Below, in pieces: positions 22,890 to 30,803 of a stretch of DNA of 64,000 nt. The stretch's first letter is position 1. The number at the start of each line of letters is the position of its first letter. Below the pieces are notes generated by a model. It saw only the letters and a list, made by a program, of their open reading frames with translations. It did no database searches and was not told the origin of the DNA. A program made the position numbers and the translations under genes. Location: NCBI GenBank assembly GCA_030374765.1, contig JARGXX010000100.1, positions 1,116,001-1,180,000 of the forward strand, given 5' to 3'. Source of the stretch: Agarophyton chilense (lineage: Eukaryota > Rhodophyta > Florideophyceae > Gracilariales > Gracilariaceae).

Positions 22890-23733
22890 GCTGAACAAGA
22901 TTGAAAACGCGCTCGTAGAGCTTTCTAAGCTACGCGTACCTGTGCTGCAGGCCGACAACTACTTCATGTGGTCTCGCAAGATTGAACTGGTGTTGCGGGC
23001 CAAAGATGCTTGGGGTATCATTGATGACAGTGTCCGCATTCTGAACCCCGAATTAGTAGCCAAGCAGCAGAAACATCAGGAGAAGCGCGACATTTCGCTT
23101 TCGTGCATCCTTCTTTCTGTGGGCGATTCTTGTATTGCCCCTGTTCTGGAGAAGAAGGATTCACAAGTCGTGTGGAAGACACTGCAGAAGAACTTCGAAA
23201 TGGTGTCACAAGCCAGCATTGACGTTCTGCTCCACAAGTATCAGAAGATATGCACGCAACTGAGTGAAGCTGTGCTAGCATACATGAACCTTCCAGCAGA
23301 AGTCGAATCGAAGCTCGGCAGTGTCGGTCTTTCTGTATCGGACAAAAATAAGCTACGCGCACTCCTTTGAGGGTTATCGAAGGAATATGAAGTGACCGCA
23401 GAGGTAATTCGTGCCACTGACAAGAAGCTACATGAAGCTACTCCAATGCTAATCACAAGGGAGGTTCAGGTGGACATGTGCGCATCAAAATCGGCTGGCA
23501 ACAGTAGTGGGACTGCATTTCACGTTCGAGGGTCAACATCGAACAAAGACAGACCCTGTTTCTTCTGTAACCGGAAAGGAGACATCAAACGCTTTTGCAG
23601 AAAGAACCCGCGTATCTAGAACTACGTCAAGAAGGACGGGGCGTCTTCGAAGGGCGCCGGGAAGCAGAAGAGGGCCCAAGGATCGGACGACAAGGCAGAC
23701 GAAAATGCCTGGGTCTCATTCGTTGCAGCAGAT
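22890..23733 (+). pseudogene. gag of nested copia, broken at three points
   Basis: The frame is continuous with pol but damaged. The ATG present in the older left-arm relative reads ATT here (about 22900). TGA at 23368-23370 replaces the Arg codon of the left copy, and TAG falls at 23617-23619. Recognisable are the copia gag motif YFMWSRKIELVLRAKDAW and a CCHC knuckle whose His is Asp (CFFCNRKGDIKRFC). A downstream Met would give only fragments. It is not expected to make functional Gag. Confidence 0.82.
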
Positions 23734-26700
23734 ATGGTTTCTGGAAAGAAACAGTCAATCATGGGAGAACACAAGTGGTACTTGAACTCTGGTGCCACGA
23801 AACACATGGCCAACAGTGCGCACATCTTCGCAAGGGAGCTTCGGGCTCCAAAGAAGAAGGAGATTGCGGTCGGTAATGGTCAAACCGCCATCATTCGAGG
23901 TGAAGGTGATGTGCAATTCAGAAGCGTTTGTTTCGGGAATGAGAACCAGATATTGCTAGAAGATGTTCAGTACGTACCGGACCTAATGTGCAACCTTTTA
24001 TCGGTGAGTGTCATTCGCCGTAAGGGCTGCTCTATCGTTTTCAAGTCTGATCAGCTGGGGAAGGGACTGTGTCTGGTACTCAATCAACGAACGGGCGATA
24101 TCATGGCCTCTGGTATAGAAATCAAGACAGGCCTTTACGAGATGGTGTTTCGTTCTGTGTGCAAAGAGTCGGCATTTTTTTCAAAGGCAAGCAAGGACTC
24201 TACAATAATGTGGCACAAGCAACTTGGGCATTCTGGTGCTGATGCGATGCGAAGGACTCTGAAGGTTGTAGATGGTGTTGGAATGTCTAAAGTGTCTGAC
24301 ATAGGCTTCTGTGAGCCATGTGCAGTTGGAAAATCCGTACGTGTGTCTCGGAAAGCACTAGGCGCGGATAATCAGGCCAAGAAGGTCATGGTACTACTCC
24401 ACTCAGACGTGATGGGACCTATGACGCACCCGTCTCTGTCTGGTGCGGTATACTGCGTTACGATCTACGAGGATAAAAGCGAGCTTTCTCTTGTGCGATT
24501 TGTCAAGCGTCGTTCGGACGTTGAGGCGGCAGTCAAGGAAATGGTTCAAGAGCTGGAGACACAATCTGAACATCAGTTGAAGCGGTTTCGGTTTGGTAAA
24601 GCAGGAGAGTATGTGTCTCAATCCTTCACGGCTTGGTTGAAAGGCAAGGGTGTCAAGATTGAGACGACTGCTGCCTACAGTCTGGATTCAAACGGGAAGG
24701 CAGAGCGTCTGAACCGCACTCTGAATGACAAAGCTCGAACCATGCTTTCTGAAATGAAGGGGACACCGTATAAGAAGCAACTGTGGGAAGATACGGTGAA
24801 CACTGCCAACTATCTCCACAATCGCCCGTCAACCAGCACCAGTGATGGACAGAACGTTAGGCCCTACGAAGCATTCACGGTTCCCAAACCCAACATTGCG
24901 CATCTTCGCACGTTTGGCGCACAGGGTTTTGTTCATATTCTTAAGGAGACGAGGAAGCACGCGAGCAAGTATGAAGAAAGAGCTGTGAAGGGCATCCTCG
25001 TGGGCTACGCTAAAGGAAAATGTTACAAAGTCTTCTATCCGGAGACGTGCAAGTCCGCCGTCTCCAAGGATGTACAGTTCAATGAAGATCTGGTAGGATG
25101 GGACAAGGCGACAGGGGAGAGTGATGACACACATATATTGCATGAAGTGCGCAATGTTTCGCATAGTGTGGGCAAGGTTGAGAGCAAGGTCGAAAAGAAT
25201 CATCAGACCACCAACGATTCTGTAGTCATCAAATCGGAACCTGAAGAGAAGTTTGAAGATGCTGTGTCAGAGTATAGCTACGATCCTGAGCTGGTGACAC
25301 ACTACCGACCTGAGCCGAGAAAGTCAACGCGTGCTCGCAAGAAAACGTCACGCTTTACGCCCGATGCAGCCACTGTACTCCTGGCACGATCTATTCTTGG
25401 TGCAGACGATATAGAGGCACCAGATACCTTTCTAGAAGCTATGAATGGCTCTGAAAAAGAGCTCTGGGTGACTGCAATGCAGGATGAGATAAGTAACATG
25501 GAACGCAGGAGTGTGTGGAAGTTGGTTAAGCCTCCTGCGGCGTGTAGACCATTGGACAATCGCTGGGTGTACTACAAGAAACGCGATGAACAGGGCCGTG
25601 TAGCGCGGTACCGCGCCCGGCTGGTGGCAAGAGGCTTCAATCAACGAGAAGGAATTGACTACACCGAACTGTTTGCCACAGTGGTTCGATATGCCACTTT
25701 GCGTGCCTTGCTTGCAATCATCGCTTCACTGAGACTGGAAAAGATACAGTTCGATGTTTGTACTTCATTTTTGTATGGTGATCTGGAAGAGACGCTTTAC
25801 ATGTCACAGCCGCAAGGGTTTGTCCAGGAAGGCAAAGAGGACTACGTATATCAGCTATACAAAGCGGTGTACGGTCTTCGGCAGGCATCAAGGGCGTGGC
25901 GGAAGAAGTACGCGGCTATTCTACCCGGCATGGGGTGCAAGGTGTCGGAGGCTGACCCAGGACTATTCATCCATGGAAATGGACACCAAAGGATCTGGAT
26001 ACTGATGTATGTAAACGACGGATTGGTGGCGGGAAGCAATCGTGAGCGGCTGGTTCGGTTTCTGGCGGAGCTGAGAACCAAGGTAGAGCTGCGAACGGAA
26101 GAAACGCCGAAGAAGTTCCTTGGAATTGTGGTTGATCACTGGAACGAAGAAGGTACAGTACGGATTCACAACTCTCCGATGATCGATAATCTTTCTGAGA
26201 GGTTCCGAATTGTCAACTGCAAGCCTGTTCACGTTCCATTGCTGGACACAGCGACCCTACAGGAGGCAGAGGCATCAGAAGGGGAGGAATATATGCCCTA
26301 CCAAGAATTGGTAGGGGCTCTGATGCATCTGGCAAATACAGTGAGGCCAGACATTGCCTTTTCGGTTGGATTTCTCGCAAGATACATGAGAAAGTACAAC
26401 AAAACCTTGTGGAAAGCAGCCCTTAATGTCTTGAAGTACTTACATACAACTCGCAGGCAATGCATCACTTATGGTTCTGAGACCCATAGCACGTTGATTG
26501 GTTACTCGGACGCTGATTTTGCTGGTGATAGAGTTGACAGGAAGTCTACAAGTGGTTTTGTTTTCATGTATGCGGGTGGACCGATTGCTTGGAAAAGCAA
26601 GAAACAGACTGTTGTCGCGCAGTCAACGTTGGAGGCAGAGTACGTGGCAATGTCGTTTGCCGTACGAGAAGCGGTATGGCTGCGAAGACTGTTTAAGGAA

Positions 26701-26967
26701 TTCCAAGTCCTACAGAATAGACCAACTACGTTGTACGGGAACAATCAAGGGATGATCTGTCTCTCCCGAGATGAGGTGTGCAATGAACGCACGAAACACA
26801 GAGATGTGAAGTACCACTTGGTTCGTGACACAACACGAAAAAGAGAAGTTCACATTGAGTACATTGCGACAAGTGAAATGAAAGCCGATGTTTTCACAAA
26901 GGCTTTGAAGAGATGGTTGCACAAGCATGTTGGCAAGGACCTGCAAATGGGAATGATAGATGGTTGA
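23734..26967 (+). CDS. Copia pol, 1077 codons open, catalytic acids lost
   Basis: Order PR-IN-RT-RH, on the plus strand and uninterrupted, in the same frame as gag. Protease: WYLNSGATKHM, Asn18 where copia has the catalytic Asp. Integrase: zinc motif (WHKQLGH, FCEPCAVGK), Asp225 in LLHSDVMG, Gly288 in FRFGKAGEY at the second Asp position, Glu324 in NGKAERLNRT, with the expected 35-residue gap. RT: Asp674 in QFDVCTSFL, but YVND with Asn761 for YVDD. RNase H: YSDADFAG and TLEAEY are kept, but LYGNNQG (Asn1003) replaces the usual DNQ. The ORF is full length for fused copia pol, but every enzyme lacks a metal or catalytic Asp. The start at 23734 is simply the first Met-like codon after the gag TAG, and no real initiation signal is evident. 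Confidence 0.88.
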   Translation: MVSGKKQSIMGEHKWYLNSGATKHMANSAHIFARELRAPKKKEIAVGNGQTAIIRGEGDVQFRSVCFGNENQILLEDVQYVPDLMCNLLSVSVIRRKGCSIVFKSDQLGKGLCLVLNQRTGDIMASGIEIKTGLYEMVFRSVCKESAFFSKASKDSTIMWHKQLGHSGADAMRRTLKVVDGVGMSKVSDIGFCEPCAVGKSVRVSRKALGADNQAKKVMVLLHSDVMGPMTHPSLSGAVYCVTIYEDKSELSLVRFVKRRSDVEAAVKEMVQELETQSEHQLKRFRFGKAGEYVSQSFTAWLKGKGVKIETTAAYSLDSNGKAERLNRTLNDKARTMLSEMKGTPYKKQLWEDTVNTANYLHNRPSTSTSDGQNVRPYEAFTVPKPNIAHLRTFGAQGFVHILKETRKHASKYEERAVKGILVGYAKGKCYKVFYPETCKSAVSKDVQFNEDLVGWDKATGESDDTHILHEVRNVSHSVGKVESKVEKNHQTTNDSVVIKSEPEEKFEDAVSEYSYDPELVTHYRPEPRKSTRARKKTSRFTPDAATVLLARSILGADDIEAPDTFLEAMNGSEKELWVTAMQDEISNMERRSVWKLVKPPAACRPLDNRWVYYKKRDEQGRVARYRARLVARGFNQREGIDYTELFATVVRYATLRALLAIIASLRLEKIQFDVCTSFLYGDLEETLYMSQPQGFVQEGKEDYVYQLYKAVYGLRQASRAWRKKYAAILPGMGCKVSEADPGLFIHGNGHQRIWILMYVNDGLVAGSNRERLVRFLAELRTKVELRTEETPKKFLGIVVDHWNEEGTVRIHNSPMIDNLSERFRIVNCKPVHVPLLDTATLQEAEASEGEEYMPYQELVGALMHLANTVRPDIAFSVGFLARYMRKYNKTLWKAALNVLKYLHTTRRQCITYGSETHSTLIGYSDADFAGDRVDRKSTSGFVFMYAGGPIAWKSKKQTVVAQSTLEAEYVAMSFAVREAVWLRRLFKEFQVLQNRPTTLYGNNQGMICLSRDEVCNERTKHRDVKYHLVRDTTRKREVHIEYIATSEMKADVFTKALKRWLHKHVGKDLQMGMIDG

Positions 26968-27009
26968 GAAAGTACTTAGATTGTCTTGCACAATTCACCT
27001 CGTTGTAGT

Positions 27010-27020
27010 AAGCAAGGGAG
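27010..27020 (+). promoter_or_regulatory. Polypurine tract of nested copia
   Basis: AAGCAAGGGAG abuts the 3' LTR start and is the likely plus-strand primer. Confidence 0.6.
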
Positions 27021-27280
27021 TGTTGTCCGATCTGGACGTTTGGCCCCGACGGTCCAAGATGGACGTTTGGCCACTGTTGCCCGATACGGACGTTTGGCTT
27101 CTACACTGCGCTCAATTACGAGCACTGGTACGGTGCAGCACTACGTTTTGGATTTTGGGTGACTAGAAGGCTGGAGGCCAAGTAGCTAGAACGAAAAGTA
27201 CTTAAGACCATAGCAGCGCGACACCGCAACAGTAAAACGTCGGTAGCTTCGACGAAACAACTTCTGCATCTACGATAAGA
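27021..27280 (+). repeat. 3' LTR of nested copia
   Basis: 260 bp, with seven transition differences from the 5' LTR. Followed by GTACT. Confidence 0.9.
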
Positions 27281-27285
27281 GTACT

Positions 27286-27533
27286 GTTCTGTGTCCAAGG
27301 ACTCGCCATTTATTTCAAAAGCAAGCAATGATTCTACACTACTGTGGCATAAGCATCTTAGGCATCTTGGCGCATATGCAATGCGAAGAACTCTGGAGGT
27401 TGTAGGTGGTGTTGGAATCTCTAAAGTGTCCCAAATAGGCTTTTGTGAGCCATTTGCAGTTGAAAAGTCCACACGCGTTTCTCCAATAGAACTAGGCGGG
27501 GAGAAGCAGGCCGAGAAGGTTATGGAACTACTG
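27286..27533 (+). pseudogene. Older copia integrase fragment (palindrome-1 outer end)
   Basis: Continues the older element after the nested insertion: SKASNDSTLLWHKHLRHLG and an integrase zinc region with CEPF, damaged. It matches the left arm at 6483-6730 with roughly 8% difference. It stops abruptly at 27533, the palindrome edge. Confidence 0.75.
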
Positions 27534-28740
27534 ATTTGGAAGCTGAGCTTCTTTTGGTGCTTAGTAATCTTTTGAGCGACCTCTTGGGTATATTCAGAAG
27601 ACGTGTTGATCAACCAATAGGTCCTGTAATCAACCGCTTGGGTGAACATATCGTTCAACGGTTGGTGCACCTCCAGGTCCATTTCAGTGTCCGACTCAGA
27701 GTTGGTCGACTCATTGTATCGCTTTTTACCCTTTCGGGTCTTTTGTCGACGACTTCTTCGTCGACCTGTTCGTTTTCTTCTTCTTCTCTCCTTTACGGTC
27801 ATCATCCGACGATGAACTCATATCGAAACTGGAGTCTGACGAGTCGGGGGTTTGAATTATCCTCTCGATTCTTTCCCCTCTTCGTCCTCCGCTTCTTCCC
27901 TTTTCGGTTTCTTCGTCGCTCATCCAACGAGTCAGACGAATAGTCCTTGGGACCACCTCCATGGGTATCCTTTTGAACGAAACCAGTAATTGGTGGCAGG
28001 TAAATGTCTTGCGAATCTAGCTTCCCCGGGACCTCTTGACTCCGCCTTGGAACTTTTAGGTGCTCACTATCAGTAGGTAAGTGTTTGGAATGGATGGAAT
28101 GACCTATTTGGAACCCTTGTGGTATGCGCTTTGCGATGTTCACCTGTGTAGGTCGGGATTCTACGAATCCCTCGGAAACCCAATGGTCCTGCACAGCGCG
28201 GTAAACATGCTCCCTAGCATCTGTAAAGAGATACTGTTTCACCATTTCAGGTATCCTTTCCGATAGCTCTTGAGCTACTCCGTCAACCACGACACGGGTA
28301 AATGCATCGACGTCCATTGAGGGCGGAACCATCCGGGTATCCGACTTCCCCTTTAAGGTTAATGCATCCTCAACCGCGAGGGTGACGAGCGCTTTCGCTC
28401 GCTCTTCGAGCTGAGGCCATAGCTCCTCCGCTGCAACCTCAATTGGCAATTCTTTTTGAGGTGCCGTTGCCATAGGCGGCGGACCATGTCCCTTTCCGGT
28501 TTTGTCTCGAGGGTGCCGGAGCAGTTCCTCGTGGTTTTCCAGAATCGGTTGAGCCGATGGGGCTCCTTTAAGACCTTTATGGCTTGGTGGGGCGCTCGCA
28601 CCACGCGTATTCCTTTTAGGTCGTTCCATTTGTGACCAATAGTGGTATCCTGTGTTGCTTTGCGGGAGTTCCTGAAACCAAATAGGTGTACGAGCGTCCA
28701 ATCCTTCTCGGAATCTCATGTGAACCGTGAAGGTACGACG
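27534..28740 (-). pseudogene. Gypsy gag, frameshifted and truncated
   Basis: The ATG near 28719 opens a 305-codon frame with a conserved helical middle (VDAFTRVVVDGVAQELSER, YLFTDAREHVYRAV), then a Lys/Arg/Asp/Ser low-complexity tract. Two frame changes around 27800-27960 lead into PLNDMFTQAVDYRTYWL, which aligns with NPLYKKLVSYRYYRL in the gag at the right edge of the window (62755-64000). It is cut off at 27533 where palindrome 1 ends. No protease or RT remains. Confidence 0.72.
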
Positions 28741-28760
28741 AAACCTAAAAAAACTTTCTA

Positions 28761-28773
28761 GGTCGGGAGACCA
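28761..28773 (-). promoter_or_regulatory. Gypsy primer-binding site
   Basis: TGGTCTCCCGACC on the minus strand, three bases inside the LTR end ACA. The same PBS occurs at 62598. The TGG start fits a tRNA 3' CCA. The tRNA identity is not assigned. Confidence 0.65.
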
Positions 28774-28776
28774 AAA

Positions 28777-29355
28777 TGTCGTACAATCACCTCTGGGGTA
28801 TGCTACTGTCTTGTCTCGGGAGCGTAGTCACGCTCAGCCGTAGGGAGCGTGTTGACGCTCAACGTTAAAAGGTAGAGGTAGTAAATATCGATGGAAACAG
28901 GGCACCGCGAAAACTCGCAGGGGCAAACGGCGGGGCAACTAGCCTATACCGTGTAGGTGAACGATGGTAGGCGTCGACGCGCGGGAAAGCCTGTGTGGTA
29001 GTTGAGAAACGATGAACCAAAACGTATAGTCGTGACCCAAATGATGCTTTTCTTTATAAGATTAGGATGGGGGAGGTGCAGTTCACTATATGCAGTGGAC
29101 TGCACTCTCCAGATCACCCAGGAGGTGGCAACCAGGCACGGTCTCTAACCTAGTGTCAAAGACCTGGCCAACACTGCCTACAGTGCCAGGTGGCCACTCA
29201 ACTACTGTACTAAAATACATATAATTACAATTACTATTACTCACAATTACTCAACCAGAAGGTACATGTCAACACTACACGTGGCTGAAAACACCTAGAT
29301 GGTAGCTCGCCCGGGGCTGCGTGGCCGATGATTCCTCGCATCCATCACCTACAAG
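28777..29355 (-). repeat. 5' LTR of truncated gypsy (outer end uncertain)
   Basis: Ends in ACA just before the PBS. The start is placed tentatively at TGTAGGTGATGG near 29353. It contains a TTATAAAGAAAAG stretch. It differs strongly from the LTR at 61800, so it is another subfamily. Confidence 0.5.
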
Positions 29356-29411
29356 GTGAGTGTAGTATATTGACAACCTCAAAGGTCAGACCTTCTGCCA
29401 CTATACGACAA

Positions 29412-30203
29412 TGATGTCTCCGAGTTCTTTCTCGGACGAAGTCAACAAAGAATCGCCATCCTAAAATTTTTTTTTCCTTTGGCTTCAAACCCTTCAACTT
29501 TATCAAACGGTGAGGCGTTTGCCGCTTGGGGTCCAGTGAGGCGACTGTCGCTGCAAGAGCAACCCCATACATTATAAAAATCTGTGAGACGTTTGCCGCA
29601 GTACAGGGGTCCAGTGAGGCGTTAGCCGCTGGGCGGAGCACCCCTGCCAGCCCATTGCACCGGTTGAAGCGCCCTCCGCGTGGATGGGAGACAGTCTGTG
29701 TGCACCAACGGTACTGGGTCTGTCTAGAAAGCCCCCACAGAGTGAAAAGCCTGTAACAATCGTACACACTTGGTGGAAATCTGGGTTCTAGTACTGAACG
29801 AGAAGCTGCTGCAAGTGGTGCCACGTAACCTTTCCCGCAAAAAGGCCAGCTTCGGGTATAGAGTGAAAACATATCATTTTGTTATTAGCTCTCCTCGGGA
29901 AGCCTTATAAGGATTGTACACGCCTGCTTCTTGTTAACGTTGAAGTGGCAATGCTGAAGAAATCGTTTCACATCCGGAGTGTCGGAATGGAAACCAGGGT
30001 GTCTGACCCCTATTGAATATTGACATAAGTCTTTGGGTGCGTTGGTTTAAGACGTTTAAGAAGTTTAAAAAGATTAAGAAGATTTCAAAGAAGAAGTGTA
30101 TATCGAAATACTTATATCTCAGTTCATCTATCTGGGCCATTCAGTAACGAAAAAGGCTTGTATTCGCCGAAGTCTACTGTAACCGACAGCATCACATCCA
30201 GAG
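29412..30203. other. Outer arm sequence without recognised gene
   Basis: An open minus-strand frame (29345-29872) exists but is not preserved in the mirror arm, so it is not convincing. There is an internal direct repeat: GGTCCAGTGAGGCG at about 29530 and again at about 29607, each followed by GCCGC or GTCGC. An A/G-rich tract lies at 30045-30095. Confidence 0.4.
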
Positions 30204-30510
30204 ATGGCGCCCACAAATCAAATCGGGAAAAAGACATTTTTGTTTGTCAAAAGCCCATTGAGCTGGATAGGAACAACAGCATCACCTCTTTGTGAATTTT
30301 ATAGCAGCTATTTACGGCAAAAGGCTCCTGATATAAGACTATCTCATTTTTTAGAACAGATCAACACTGTTCGAAAGCGTAAGAAGCTATGCACAGTGTT
30401 GGTTAGCCCTAGACCTATTGATAACTCAGAATATCAGTTTAGTGTAGTCGTATTCTCAGATACATCGCACATAGATGACATCGGATAATTGGGCATAATC
30501 ACTGAACTAC
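30204..30510 (+). pseudogene. Copia RNase H region, 5' piece interrupted by the array
   Basis: Reads SPLSWIGTTASPLCEFYSSYLRQKAPDI and VVVFSDTSHIDDIG, aligning with residues 570-647 of the array RT-RNase H protein. After a stop the frame continues to the insertion site and resumes at 45309. The unbroken counterpart is at 60116-60869 (-). Confidence 0.85.
30506..30510. repeat. Target-site duplication ACTAC, left
   Basis: ACTAC borders the array here and at 45304-45308. The mirror arm has it once (GTAGT at 60563-60567). Boundaries can slide by one base. Confidence 0.92.
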
Positions 30511-30792
30511 TAAGAATGATTAGAATTGCGGTGTAGAACTAGGTACACACAGTGTAGGACAGAGTACACAATTGCTGCACCGAGCGGGGTCGCCACTGTT
30601 TACAAACATGAGGTACATAGATGTATAAATAGAGTACATTACAACATAATTAACGGGCGTAATACATGATATAAGAGGTTGCAATGTGGTACGAATGGTG
30701 ACTCATAGCAACGACAATTAAGTGTTCAAAATACAAAGCATTGAGCGGGCGCATTTTTAGACGATCGACTTCCATCAATGATCGTTCTCATA
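30511..30792 (-). repeat. 3' LTR of the array (outer)
   Basis: On the minus strand it begins TATGAGAACG and ends CATTCTTA. Diagnostic bases on the plus strand: GATTAGAATTGCGG at its left end and GGTTGCAATG, CATTTTTAG, GACTTCCATC at its right. Confidence 0.93.
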
Positions 30793-30803
30793 TTCCTCCC
30801 CTT
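30793..30803 (-). promoter_or_regulatory. Polypurine tract, unit 1
   Basis: AAAGGGGAGGAA-type tract directly before the LTR start TATGAG. The same tract occurs at +4837 and +9674. It overlaps the end of the RNase H frame by a few bases. Confidence 0.7.

Larger units (their letters stand above)
22573..27285 (+). mobile_element. Copia element with long open pol, nested in an older copy, TSD GTACT
   Basis: LTR to LTR is 22578-27280 (4703 bp). Perfect 5-bp duplication GTACT at 22573-22577 and 27281-27285. The flanks rejoin into an older relative of the same family (GAGATGTT upstream, GTTCTGTGTCCAAGG downstream), which matches the left arm at 6700-6760. The LTRs differ at 7 of 260 positions, all transitions. 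The element is absent from the left arm, so it arrived after the arms separated or was lost there. Confidence 0.93.
18449..27533 (-). repeat. Palindrome 1, right arm
   Basis: Inverted copy of 6483-12369. The extra length is the 4.7-kb copia insertion at 22578. In addition about 1.5 kb of the older copia is missing: at about 22530 the old LTR jumps directly to pol sequence (GAAATCAAGACAGG). The palindrome resumes after the insertion at 27286 and ends at 27533, where it meets truncated gypsy gag. Confidence 0.93.

Noticed and set aside
29500-29700. Possible tRNA or structured RNA near the GCCGC direct repeats
   Set aside because: No cloverleaf, A-box or B-box could be laid out, and the mirror arm has diverged in the same places. 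I found no tRNA or rRNA gene in the window.
29345-29872. 175-codon minus-strand frame at the outer end of palindrome 2
   Set aside because: It crosses the arm boundary and the counterpart at 61201-61642 is broken by frame changes and stops, so coding conservation is absent.
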